Shown: one piece after another, positions 1-7,906 of the stretch
Numbering within the stretch: position 1 is the first letter of the stretch
Layout: every line of letters begins with the position of its first letter
DNA from: Draconibacterium orientale
Lineage (GTDB): Bacteria; Bacteroidota; Bacteroidia; Bacteroidales; JAADGE01
DNA: 11,736 bases
NCBI GenBank assembly: GCA_020718265.1
Contig: DYSM01000068.1
Span: forward strand, 1 to 11,736
Direction of reading: 5' to 3'
Program-made: the position numbers and the translations under genes
The notes under the pieces: generated by a model
Databases searched by the model: none
Seen by the model: the letters and a program-made list of their open reading frames with translations, nothing else
Told to the model about the DNA's origin: nothing

Positions 1-2
1 TT

Positions 3-1484
3 GAAGAACTCAAGCAAACTCAGGAAGAATCGGCAAAACGCGAAGCCGAAATGTCCGGAATTTTGACGGCAATTAATTCTTCCTCATTTGTTTTTGAAAT
101 CAATACCAAAGGTTATATCACGACAGTAAACCGTGAACTTCTTGATACTTTGAAACTTGACGAGCAAGATATTGTAGGAAAAATGCACCACGATTTTGTA
201 AGCCCGGAAAATGACCGTGTTTACAGCGATTTTTGGTTCAAGCTCAAAAACGGCGAATACCAAAAAGCCACCGAACGTGTAAAAATAGGAGGACGCGAGA
301 AATGGTTCAGCGTAACCTACACACCTATAAAAGACGAAACCGGCGAAGTTCAAAAAATATTGTCGCTCGCTACGGATTTGACTGAAACCAAAGAGCTTGA
401 GTTTGAACTCCGCGACCAAGCCGAAGCCATGCAAGCTCAAGAAGAAGAAATGCGGCAAAACTTGGAAGAACTGCATTCGACCCAAGAAGAAATGGCAAAA
501 AAACAAGAAATGCTTGAAAAAGCAAATATCGAAGCCAAATCGCGCGAGCATGTTTTAAAAGAAGCTATGAACCGCGCAAACGACCAAGAACGCGAACTTC
601 AACTCAAAATCGGCGAATTGAATGCCACAAAAAATCAGTTAGAAGAAGAGCATACACGCATGATTGAACTCAACAGCGAAATTGCAATTCAAGAAAAAGA
701 ATCATCCATCGTTTTTCAATCCGTCGATAAAAATAATCTTGTAGCCGAATACAGCACAAGCGGAACGCTTATGTCCGTAAATAATTTATTCTTAGACAGG
801 TTTGGCTATAATTTCAAAGATGTTGATAACAGACACCATCGAATGTTTATACATGATGACGACCGTAAAAGGCATGAATACAAACAATTATGGAATGATT
901 TGAGAAATGGAAAACCTTACGAACAAGAATGTCGTCGAATCACAAAAAGCGGAGAAGTCCTCTTCTTTAAAGGAATATTTACACCGATAAAAGATTTTCA
1001 CGGACAAACTTACAAAATATTAGAAATTCTGACCGATGTTACCGAACTTAAACGCACAGGTGCAGAGCATCAGAGCAGAATGGATAACATCAACAAAACC
1101 AACGTAATGGTAGAAATTGGTAAGCATCAAACCATAATTTCAGCCAATCCACTTTTTGCCGAATCCGTAGGCTACACACTCGAGGAACTGACAGGAATGA
1201 ATTATTCCGATTTAGTAACCAAAGACATTGTGCAAACTGAAAATTATGACCACTTTTGGCGCGACCTTAAACGCGGAAAAGTTACCGGCGGCTTATGGTA
1301 TTTTATCTCAAAACAAGGCGCAAAACTATTTTTCAAAGGCACGTTCTCGCCGCTGAAAGATCCACTCGGGCATGTTGAAAAAATAATGTTCATGGGCTTA
1401 GACGTTACGGATTTTGTAAAACAAGCCGAAGAACTTAAGCAAAAAGATGCTGAGATAGAAGAATTAAAACGAAAATTAGAATAA
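3..1484 (+). CDS. Multi-PAS-domain coiled-coil sensory protein (5' end outside window)
   Basis: The frame is open from the first complete codon at the window edge and already encodes a Glu/Lys/Gln-rich coiled coil, so the ATG at 51 is internal and the true start lies upstream. Counting from that Met, I see PAS-like domain 1 at about 8-112, a long heptad-rich coiled coil at about 113-218, PAS 2 at about 220-332 and PAS 3 at about 348-458, with a short charged coil to the end (residue 477). The three PAS units are clearly related: each has an F/LW-x-x-L-(K/R)-x-G segment, then a (T/S)P-(I/L)-KD motif and a closing D-(V/L)-T. PAS domains bind ligands or cofactors or mediate dimerisation. No histidine kinase, GGDEF, HTH or methyl-accepting domain follows, so any output domain must lie upstream or in a partner. 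No membrane segment is visible. Ligand and role are unknown. It ends 12 bases from the convergent panC stop. Confidence 0.85.
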   Translation, partial: EELKQTQEESAKREAEMSGILTAINSSSFVFEINTKGYITTVNRELLDTLKLDEQDIVGKMHHDFVSPENDRVYSDFWFKLKNGEYQKATERVKIGGREKWFSVTYTPIKDETGEVQKILSLATDLTETKELEFELRDQAEAMQAQEEEMRQNLEELHSTQEEMAKKQEMLEKANIEAKSREHVLKEAMNRANDQERELQLKIGELNATKNQLEEEHTRMIELNSEIAIQEKESSIVFQSVDKNNLVAEYSTSGTLMSVNNLFLDRFGYNFKDVDNRHHRMFIHDDDRKRHEYKQLWNDLRNGKPYEQECRRITKSGEVLFFKGIFTPIKDFHGQTYKILEILTDVTELKRTGAEHQSRMDNINKTNVMVEIGKHQTIISANPLFAESVGYTLEELTGMNYSDLVTKDIVQTENYDHFWRDLKRGKVTGGLWYFISKQGAKLFFKGTFSPLKDPLGHVEKIMFMGLDVTDFVKQAEELKQKDAEIEELKRKLE

Positions 1485-1496
1485 TAGCCCCTTTTT

Positions 1497-2345
1497 TTAC
1501 AAAGGCATATTGTCAATCAGCCGAACATCGCCGGCGTATGCGGCAATGCAAGCTGTGAATCTTCCCGTGAGTATTTTGCCCTCGGTTATGGACGTAAGTG
1601 TATCATTGTCAGCAATTTCAAAATATTCTAAATGCAACAACGGCTGCTTTGCAAATTCAGTTTGAACAAATTTGTGTATTTCTTCGACGGATTTTGAGGT
1701 AAAATGCGATTTCACCCAAACTAAAATTCGAGAAATGTCGGCAGCAGCATGCCTGCATTCGGGCGTTAGGCGTACATTGCGCGAACTCATGGCAAGCCCG
1801 TCCGATTCTCGAACTGTTTCACAAGCCACAATTTCGATATTCAGTTCCGCTAAATATTTTTTTGTAATAAAGCGAATCACGGCAAGTTGTTGAAAATCTT
1901 TTTGTCCGAAAAAAGCTTTATTCGGTCGCACGGCATCGAACAATTTTGAAACCACTTGCGCTACGCCGTTAAAATGTCCCGGACGAAACGCACCTTCCAT
2001 GACGGCGTCTAAACCGTCAAATTCAAACACGCGCGTATCCGGTTCGGGATACATTTCCAAAACAGACGGAAAAAAAACAGCATGACAACCGGCTTGTTCG
2101 AGCATTGCAAAATCGGCGGCTTCTGTTCTTGGATATTTTTCCAAATCATCGGGGTTGTTAAACTGCGTCGGATTCACAAATATACTTGCAATACAAATAT
2201 CGCATTCTTCTAATGATTTGTATATTAATGCAATATGTCCTTTATGCAAAGCACCCATCGTTGGTACAAAACCGATGGTTTTAGAATTACTTCGGAACAT
2301 AGAAACAAAATCGGAAACTTCGTACTTGGATTTCAAAATGTACAT
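1497..2345 (-). CDS. panC: Pantoate--beta-alanine ligase (pantothenate synthetase)
   Basis: PanC makes pantothenate from pantoate, beta-alanine and ATP through a pantoyl-adenylate intermediate; it is a cytosolic enzyme of CoA precursor synthesis. Using the ATG at 2345 gives 282 residues, against 283 in E. coli. Family motifs are all present: MGALHKGH at 30-37 (the HIGH-type nucleotide-binding motif, His34 and His37), SIFVNPTQF at 54-62, RPGHFNGVAQVV at 121-132, FFGQKD at 145-150 and MSSRN at 186-190 (the KMSKS-like position). The frame can be extended to a TTG at 2399, but those 18 residues are not family-like and ATG 2345 restores the usual length. The gene is divergent from the GT5/DUF4270/glmS operon and convergent with the PAS gene. 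panD, which I recall next to panC in some relatives, is not adjacent here. Confidence 0.96.
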   Translation of the reverse strand: MYILKSKYEVSDFVSMFRSNSKTIGFVPTMGALHKGHIALIYKSLEECDICIASIFVNPTQFNNPDDLEKYPRTEAADFAMLEQAGCHAVFFPSVLEMYPEPDTRVFEFDGLDAVMEGAFRPGHFNGVAQVVSKLFDAVRPNKAFFGQKDFQQLAVIRFITKKYLAELNIEIVACETVRESDGLAMSSRNVRLTPECRHAAADISRILVWVKSHFTSKSVEEIHKFVQTEFAKQPLLHLEYFEIADNDTLTSITEGKILTGRFTACIAAYAGDVRLIDNMPL

Positions 2346-2402
2346 ACCTACGTTTTTGGGCTCAAAAATAAAATATTCATCTAAAAAAAACGAATACAAC
2401 CG

Positions 2403-2451
2403 GAAAGATATACGATTTAATATAAAACAGAATCAAAAATTCGTATCTTTG
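2403..2451. promoter_or_regulatory. Divergent promoter region between panC and the GT5/DUF4270/glmS operon
   Basis: TATCTTTG at 2444-2451 on the plus strand matches the Bacteroidetes -7 consensus TAnnTTTG exactly and lies about 84 bases before the ATG at 2535. On the minus strand TATCTTTC (2410-2403) matches seven of eight positions and points at panC. The two boxes are part of an imperfect inverted repeat (AAAGATATACGA against TCGTATCTTT). I find no clear -33 TTTG at the standard spacing for either. A second minus-strand match, TATTTTTG at 2370-2363, would leave only a very short leader for panC. The assignment rests on consensus matching alone. Confidence 0.45.
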
Positions 2452-2534
2452 CACTTGCGTTTGGTGTGTTCAAATTGGTCAAATTTATTCGTTTGAGCGC
2501 AATTTTAGCACTTTACGCTATCAAAGTCAGGTAT

Positions 2535-3344
2535 ATGGAAAAGAAAAAAATCCTATTTATTTCACAGGAGATAACACCTTATCTACCTGAAACAGAGCAG
2601 TCATACATAGGCAGATATTTGCCTCAGGGCATACAAGATGCAGGCAAAGAAGTTCGGGTTTTCATGCCCAGGTTCGGTATCATTAACGAGCGGCGAAACC
2701 AATTGCACGAAGTTATCCGTCTCTCCGGAATCAACATCATTATTAACGATAATGATCATTCACTGATCATAAAAGTGGCATCGATTCAACAAGCTCGAAT
2801 GCAGGTCTATTTTATTGATAATGAAGATTTTTTTAAACGAAAAGCCTTAGATTCCGATGAAGCCGGAAAAATGTACGAAGATAACGATGAGCGCATTATT
2901 TTCTTTGCTCGCGGGGTTATTGAAACCGTAAAGAAATTGCGCTGGATTCCCGATCTTATTCACTGCCACGGTTGGATGACGGCTTTGGTGCCGCTGTTTA
3001 TCAAAACAAGTTATAAGAATGACCCCATTTTTTCAAAATCAAAAGTCGTATATTCTGCTTATGATGACGCATTTGTCGATAAATTTAACCCCACATTTCC
3101 TGAAAAATTAATTTTGGACGGAATTACAACTGCCGATGTAAAATCGCTTGAAACCTGTGATTACGACGGACTTATAAAACTTGCCGTAGATTTCTCCGAC
3201 GGATTAGGATTCGGACAGGAAAATATTAAACCCGAAGTGTTAAAAGTATTTTCCGATGCAACCAAACCCGTATTGCAGTATCATACAAGAGAAACGTATA
3301 TTGATGCACATTCGCAATTTTACGACAAAATTTTGTCAGTTTAG
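2535..3344 (+). CDS. Half-length glycogen/starch synthase-like protein (GT5 N-terminal domain only)
   Basis: This 269-residue protein matches the short 'glycogen/starch synthase' family I recall from Bacteroides, usually about 270 residues. It has only the N-terminal Rossmann half of a GT5 enzyme: MEKKKILFISQEITPYLPE at the start, the INERRNQLHEVIRLSG segment, and HCHGWM at 143-148, which corresponds to the HxHDW region of true GlgA. The C-terminal half that carries much of the sugar-nucleotide site is absent, and the ADP-glucose-binding KTGG-type motif near residue 18 is replaced by PETE. Catalysis is therefore doubtful, and a regulatory or binding role is as likely. I chose ATG 2535 because it matches the family N-terminus; the frame extends to GTG 2466 but that stretch is not family-like. 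It heads an operon with the DUF4270 and glmS genes. Confidence 0.88.
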   Translation: MEKKKILFISQEITPYLPETEQSYIGRYLPQGIQDAGKEVRVFMPRFGIINERRNQLHEVIRLSGINIIINDNDHSLIIKVASIQQARMQVYFIDNEDFFKRKALDSDEAGKMYEDNDERIIFFARGVIETVKKLRWIPDLIHCHGWMTALVPLFIKTSYKNDPIFSKSKVVYSAYDDAFVDKFNPTFPEKLILDGITTADVKSLETCDYDGLIKLAVDFSDGLGFGQENIKPEVLKVFSDATKPVLQYHTRETYIDAHSQFYDKILSV

Positions 3345-3381
3345 ATATTTACATGTTAATACACCCTTGTCAGTTTCACAA

Positions 3382-4662
3382 ATGATAAAATTTTCAATCA
3401 AAAACATCGCTGCGTTTTGTGTAGCGGCGGTGTTCGCATCGTGCAATTATGATGATACCGGAGTCGGACAAAACTTATTGCCTGACGAAGATATGATAAA
3501 ACCACTGATAACAGATACCATAACGGTTCAATCGTTTACCGAACGCGTGGACACGCTAAACACAAGTCAAGTTGCAAAAGTTATTGTCGGCAGAAATATC
3601 GACCCTATTTTCGGAACAACTCAAGCTTCTTTTGCAATGCAATTTGGGTTCTATATAAATTCCGACTCTGTAAATATTATTGTAAAAGATGTATATCTAA
3701 AACTCTCATATTCAACCGACAGTGTTTACGGACATACCTCCGGCACCGGCATTGATTTAGAAGTTTACGAGCTAGGTAAACGCCTTTATGCAGATTCAAC
3801 TTATTATTCAAACCTCGACCCCGAAAGTCTGCATGACGGCAACTTGCTCGGAGCTAAACGCGTTTTTCCCGGTACTTACGAAGATACGGCGGCAGTATAT
3901 ATTCCGCTTAATCACGAATTTGCAAACAGGATTTTTCAAGCCGACGATAATGTTTATGAAAACGACACAACATTTAAAGACACTTTTAAAGGCATACTTG
4001 TAAAAGCCGGAGCAAGCACAAATTCCATTCTGAAACTCAGTATCGACACCGGAACATACATTAATATACGCTACCAATACAGTGCCGATTCCGATACGTT
4101 AGATTACAAACTATACATTAACGGCACAAATAACGCCAAAATAAACATGTTTACGCACGATTACAGTTCGTCGGTTTTCCAAAATGAGATAAACGCTGCC
4201 GAGCCGCAACAAACCTATTCCTATATACAAGGTATGGCGGGTTTAAATACGAAAATCAGATTCCCTTACTTGGAAACATTCAAAACATCGGAAAAACTAA
4301 ACCTCTACAGAGCTGAACTTATACTACCGGTAGCCGATGAAACATTCTCAATATCAGGAAAATACCCGGAAGCTCAATCCTTAATTATTCTGGGTGAAAC
4401 ATCCGACGGCGAACAATATCTACTCAACGAATACCGTTCTTCGGCAGGCACGTATGTGGGTGAATATTTCGACGAAGATACTAAAACCTATCATTTCAAT
4501 ATCACAAAACACATTCACGACATACTTTACGAAAATGCAGAAAACATGGATTTGAACATTTTGATTTTGGGCGGAAGCACGAACATGTATCGCGCAGTGC
4601 TGCATTCAGGTTCAAATTCTGTTTCGCCGATTAAACTTGTTCTCACTTATTCAACCTTATAA
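3382..4662 (+). CDS. DUF4270-type lipoprotein, probably surface exposed
   Basis: The 426-residue product starts with a lipoprotein signal peptide: Lys residues near the N-terminus, a hydrophobic stretch and lipobox FASC with acylated Cys21. The mature start, CNYDD, places two Asp shortly after the Cys, consistent with a Bacteroidetes lipoprotein export signal that sends proteins to the cell surface (inference). The remainder is Ser/Thr/Tyr/Asp-rich, beta-strand-like and free of membrane segments. Length, signal, sequence character and position between the short GT5 gene and glmS match DUF4270 (PF14092), whose function is unknown. ATG 3382 is chosen because it exposes the signal peptide; an open frame reaches back to 3256 but overlaps the upstream gene and would bury the signal. 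It lies 37 bases after the GT5 gene and 11 bases before glmS. Confidence 0.85.
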   Translation: MIKFSIKNIAAFCVAAVFASCNYDDTGVGQNLLPDEDMIKPLITDTITVQSFTERVDTLNTSQVAKVIVGRNIDPIFGTTQASFAMQFGFYINSDSVNIIVKDVYLKLSYSTDSVYGHTSGTGIDLEVYELGKRLYADSTYYSNLDPESLHDGNLLGAKRVFPGTYEDTAAVYIPLNHEFANRIFQADDNVYENDTTFKDTFKGILVKAGASTNSILKLSIDTGTYINIRYQYSADSDTLDYKLYINGTNNAKINMFTHDYSSSVFQNEINAAEPQQTYSYIQGMAGLNTKIRFPYLETFKTSEKLNLYRAELILPVADETFSISGKYPEAQSLIILGETSDGEQYLLNEYRSSAGTYVGEYFDEDTKTYHFNITKHIHDILYENAENMDLNILILGGSTNMYRAVLHSGSNSVSPIKLVLTYSTL

Positions 4663-4673
4663 CCTTTTATCAC

Positions 4674-6515
4674 ATGTGCGGAATTGTTGGATACATCGGA
4701 AAAAAACAAGCCTATCCGATTCTAATTAAAGGGCTAAAACGTTTGGAATACCGCGGATACGATTCCACAGGTATCGCGCTCATCAACGGCGACACTCACA
4801 TTTACAAACGCAAAGGAAAAGTTTCCGACCTTGAAAGTGTAATACAAGACGAAAACCTCAGCGGAACCATCGGCATCGGGCACACACGTTGGGCTACGCA
4901 CGGAGAGCCGAACGATTGCAACGCGCATCCGCACGCTTCGCAAAACGGTAAGTTTATCATTATTCACAACGGAATTATTGAAAACTATGACCGTTTGAAA
5001 GAAAAACTTAAGAACAGAGGCTATACCTTTGAAAGCGAAACGGATACAGAAGTTCTTGCAAACCTCATAGAATATATTTATATGAAAGGCGGCAAAGCCG
5101 TTACGGCTGAAATTGCCGTACGCATGGCTCTTTCCAAAGTTATCGGAGCTTATGGCATTGTCGTCATTGCGAAGGACGAACCCGATATGCTCATTGCCGC
5201 GCGCAAAGGCAGCCCGCTTGTAATCGGAGTCGGCGAAGGCGAATATTTCATTGCGTCCGATGCCACACCGATTATTGAACACACCAAAACCGTAATTTAT
5301 CTCAATAACGACAATGTTGCAGTTATCAAACGCAACGAACTTGTTCTCAAAACCATACAAAACGACGAGCTTATTCCGGAAGTTCAGGAATTGACCATGG
5401 ACATCGGTGCTATTGAGAAACAAGGCTATGATCATTTCATGCTTAAAGAAATTTTTGAGCAACCGCAATCCATTACCGACACGTTCCGCGGACGCATTTC
5501 ACTCGATTTGTCCGAAATCCGTCTCGGCGGTTTGTTCGATGTTATGCCAAAATTAGAAGCAGCTAAACGCATACTCATCGTAGCTTGCGGCACATCGTGG
5601 CACGCCGGTTTGGTGGGCGAATATCTTATCGAAGAGTTCGCGCGCATTCCTGTGGAAGTTGAATACGGTTCCGAATTCCGCTACCGAAATCCGATTATTA
5701 CACCCGAGGACATCGTCATAGCCATAAGTCAAAGCGGCGAAACCGCCGATACGCTTGCTGCCATTGAACTTGCCAAACAAGCCGGTGCTACGGTGCTTGG
5801 TGTATGCAACGTTGTAGGTTCCAGCATTCCGCGTGAAACGCATGCGGGCGTTTACACTCATGCCGGACCCGAAATCGGCGTAGCTTCAACCAAAGCTTTT
5901 ACTGCACAAGTTACCGTACTAACCATGATGGCACTCATGCTGGGGCATCGCAAAGGCATATTGCCCGACAAACTATACCGCGAACTCATCAAAGAACTTG
6001 TTGCTGTGCCCGATAAAATTGAAAAGATTCTGAAACAAAACGAGAATTTTGTAAAAATAGCCGAACTATACAAAGATGCAACGAACAGCCTGTATCTCGG
6101 TCGTGGATTTCTTTTTCCTGTTGCGCTGGAAGGTGCTTTGAAACTGAAAGAAATTTCATACATACACGCCGAAGGCTACCCTGCCGCCGAAATGAAACAC
6201 GGTCCTATTGCACTGATTGACAAAAATATGCCCGTGTATGTGTTAGCAACCAAAGATAAATCTTACGACAAAATTGTTACAAACATACAAGAGGTAAAAG
6301 CCCGAAACGGAATCGTAATTGCCGTGGTAACAGAAGGCGACACAGTCATAAAAGGCATTGCCGACCACGTATTGGAAATTCCCAAATGCCACGAAGCCAT
6401 TGCGCCGCTGCTTACCGTTGTGCCATTACAATTGCTTTCGTATCACATTGCCGTAATGCGCGGCTGCAACGTGGACCAACCACGTAACTTAGCAAAATCG
6501 GTAACAGTAGAATAA
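4674..6515 (+). CDS. glmS: Glutamine--fructose-6-phosphate aminotransferase (isomerizing)
   Basis: GlmS converts fructose-6-phosphate and glutamine to glucosamine-6-phosphate and glutamate, the entry step to UDP-GlcNAc for peptidoglycan and lipopolysaccharide. The 613-residue protein is full length (E. coli 609). The N-terminal glutaminase domain starts MCGIVGYIG, with Cys2 as the nucleophile once Met is removed, and contains HTRWATHG and an HNGIIEN segment. Two SIS (sugar isomerase) domains follow: ACGTS with Cys305, SQSGETADT at 352-360, and the ALKLKEISYIHAEGY segment with Glu493, then His509. The C-terminal tail ends DQPRNLAKSVTVE with Lys608, the equivalent of E. coli Lys603. The start directly follows the DUF4270 stop with an 11-base gap, so co-transcription is likely. 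No glmS ribozyme is possible in so short a leader. An intrinsic terminator follows. Confidence 0.98.
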   Translation: MCGIVGYIGKKQAYPILIKGLKRLEYRGYDSTGIALINGDTHIYKRKGKVSDLESVIQDENLSGTIGIGHTRWATHGEPNDCNAHPHASQNGKFIIIHNGIIENYDRLKEKLKNRGYTFESETDTEVLANLIEYIYMKGGKAVTAEIAVRMALSKVIGAYGIVVIAKDEPDMLIAARKGSPLVIGVGEGEYFIASDATPIIEHTKTVIYLNNDNVAVIKRNELVLKTIQNDELIPEVQELTMDIGAIEKQGYDHFMLKEIFEQPQSITDTFRGRISLDLSEIRLGGLFDVMPKLEAAKRILIVACGTSWHAGLVGEYLIEEFARIPVEVEYGSEFRYRNPIITPEDIVIAISQSGETADTLAAIELAKQAGATVLGVCNVVGSSIPRETHAGVYTHAGPEIGVASTKAFTAQVTVLTMMALMLGHRKGILPDKLYRELIKELVAVPDKIEKILKQNENFVKIAELYKDATNSLYLGRGFLFPVALEGALKLKEISYIHAEGYPAAEMKHGPIALIDKNMPVYVLATKDKSYDKIVTNIQEVKARNGIVIAVVTEGDTVIKGIADHVLEIPKCHEAIAPLLTVVPLQLLSYHIAVMRGCNVDQPRNLAKSVTVE

Positions 6516-6527
6516 ATACCGTAAAAT

Positions 6528-6570
6528 AAAAAGCTGCCTGATTTTGACGTCCGGCAACTTTTTTTCTTTT
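6528..6570 (+). terminator. Intrinsic terminator after glmS
   Basis: The left arm AGCTGCC (6532-6538) pairs with GGCAACT (6553-6559) with one internal C-A mismatch around a 14-base loop. The stem extends through an A-run at 6528-6531 against the T-run. Seven consecutive T residues (6559-6565), then C and more T, follow the GC-rich part. It begins about 13 bases after the glmS stop, where an operon terminator is expected. The A-run opposite the T-run could let it work weakly on the other strand too. Confidence 0.7.
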
Positions 6571-7075
6571 TAAACCCTCGTTCTACGTCTCGCTATTTCA
6601 CAAGAAACCCCTGCCTTGATTTGGTTGTATGCCGAAGCGCAACTATCCTATTACAAAACTACGAAAAATAATCTGACTCTAAAAATGCGCCGACAAATAA
6701 TTAGTTCTTGTAAGAAAACTCATAACACATTGAAAATATTTATGTTATAGGGATATTTCGATTTGAATGTTTTATGAAATTCTGTAGAAATTAGGTAGAA
6801 ACTAAATAAAAAACTACGAATGACTACAGAATGACTACAGAATGACTACTGAATGACCACTAAATGACAATACATTCGTTTGAAAAAACTGCTATAATCT
6901 ACATGAAATCAATTATTTAAACATTTTCTTACAAACACGAAATATCTGCTTCAACGCTACTGTTATCAAGCTCATTGGGATTTCAAAGATTCTGTTTTAT
7001 CAATTTGTGTACTAAAAGTGGTTGTCTGTTTAATTTTTTACTATTTTTACGCCAAATTAATTCAAAAAAAACAGT
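6571..7075. other. Intergenic stretch glmS-terC without recognisable gene
   Basis: About 500 AT-rich bases. I find no tRNA or other structured RNA that I recognise, and no convincing coding frame; the longest forward frame I traced (6574-6747) lacks an ATG near its beginning and resembles nothing I know. The visible structure is an 11-bp tandem repeat at 6813-6866 and a distant 11-bp inverted repeat (6708-6718 and 6924-6934). A weak -7-like TATTTTTA at 7042-7049 could serve terC. Part of this is probably the terC promoter and leader region. Confidence 0.6.
6813..6866. repeat. Degenerate 11-bp tandem repeat, five units
   Basis: Units read ACTACGAATG (10 bp), ACTACAGAATG twice, ACTACTGAATG and ACCACTAAATG, after which the pattern decays. 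Two units are identical and the others differ by one to three bases, typical of slippage-generated repeats. The array sits in non-coding DNA about 210 bases before terC. It has no dyad symmetry, so it is not an obvious operator array. Confidence 0.8.
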
Positions 7076-7885
7076 ATGGAATTTGTAATTGCGTTAATCA
7101 CACTTACGTTTTTAGAGATTGTTTTGGGCGTGGACAACATTATTTTCGTGTCCATAGTTACGAACAAACTTCCTGAGCAACAACGCCCAAAAGCGCGTTT
7201 CATCGGATTGTCGATGGCTCTTATTTTCCGAATCGTGTTGCTTGTTGCGGTTGTTTGGATATTGCATCACCTTACCGACCCGTTTTTTCCGATGGAAGGC
7301 ATGACGAACGAAGAAGTTATCAAAAAAATTCACGAAAGTAATTTCTTAGACTCTTTACCGCTTATTTGGCATGCTATCGGCGTGCGGGAGCTTGTGCTTT
7401 TCGTGGGCGGATTGTTCCTTTTGAGCAAAAGCGTTTCGGAAATACATCATAAAATGGAAGATGCGTCGCATGTAGAAAAGACAACAGGAACTGCAACGAT
7501 GGGCAAAATCATAACACAAATCGTTTTATTAGATATTGTGTTTTCGTTCGACTCTATCCTTACAGCCGTCGGTATTACCGACAATTTACCTGCCATGATT
7601 GGTGCAGTTACCGTAGCAATGATTATTATGCTTTTGTTCTCGAAAAAAATTGCAGAATACATCGCAAGCCGTCCGACTTTGGAAATCCTGGCACTTTCGT
7701 TCCTTATTCTTATCGGTTTTATGTTGGTTTTGGACAGCGTGCATTTTGAAGTTCCGAAAGGATTTATCTATTTCGCTGTATTTTTCTCGCTTGTTGTGGA
7801 AATTATCAATATTCGCTTCCGCAGAAAACACGATGAAGCCGAGCACTTTCGCAAAGTGCAGGAAGAAGAAAAACCGGTCAAATAA
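7076..7885 (+). CDS. TerC-family integral inner-membrane protein
   Basis: The 269-residue protein begins with the family signature LEIVLGVDNIIFVSIV in the first membrane segment (Glu14, Asp20) and repeats it as LLDIVFSFDSILTAVG (Asp153, Asp159). These pseudo-symmetric intramembrane acidic residues are the family hallmark. About seven membrane segments are visible, near residues 3-29, 43-66, 102-118, 145-165, 170-188, 202-221 and 227-247, and the tail is charged and cytosolic-looking. TerC proteins are linked to tellurite resistance in ter operons and, in E. coli and Bacillus, to manganese export and metalation of secreted enzymes; which applies here cannot be told. No other ter genes are nearby, so the name does not by itself imply tellurite resistance. 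The start is the only family-consistent ATG, with an A-rich leader and no Shine-Dalgarno sequence. Confidence 0.93.
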   Translation: MEFVIALITLTFLEIVLGVDNIIFVSIVTNKLPEQQRPKARFIGLSMALIFRIVLLVAVVWILHHLTDPFFPMEGMTNEEVIKKIHESNFLDSLPLIWHAIGVRELVLFVGGLFLLSKSVSEIHHKMEDASHVEKTTGTATMGKIITQIVLLDIVFSFDSILTAVGITDNLPAMIGAVTVAMIIMLLFSKKIAEYIASRPTLEILALSFLILIGFMLVLDSVHFEVPKGFIYFAVFFSLVVEIINIRFRRKHDEAEHFRKVQEEEKPVK

Positions 7886-7906
7886 TTTAGCATCAATAAT
7901 TTAGGA

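Noticed and set aside
84..551. A 155-codon minus-strand frame opposite the PAS gene
   Set aside because: Its Phe-rich peptide mirrors the Glu/Lys-rich coiled coil on the other strand, as expected of an antisense shadow.
2346..2399. 18-residue N-terminal extension of PanC from TTG 2399
   Set aside because: ATG 2345 gives the normal family length and start; the extension is not PanC-like.
3333..3376. 10-bp direct repeat TTGTCAGTTT at 3333-3342 and 3367-3376 around the GT5 gene stop
   Set aside because: Two short copies in AT-rich sequence with no insertion-like content between them; chance or a small duplication is enough.
4663..4673. A glmS ribozyme or riboswitch ahead of glmS
   Set aside because: Only 11 bases separate glmS from the upstream gene, far too little, and that ribozyme is typical of Firmicutes.
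4734..5468. A 244-codon open frame on the minus strand inside glmS
   Set aside because: It is antisense to the conserved glutaminase domain, its product is Phe/Asn-rich and unlike any family I know, and glmS is certain. It is a codon-bias shadow.
6574..6747. Small open frame after the glmS terminator
   Set aside because: The only early start candidate is TTG 6616, the product is unrecognised and composition is non-coding-like, so I did not call a gene.
7076..7885. A tellurite-resistance (ter) locus
   Set aside because: Only a TerC-family membrane protein is present; no TerD/E-type or other ter genes are nearby, so resistance cannot be inferred.
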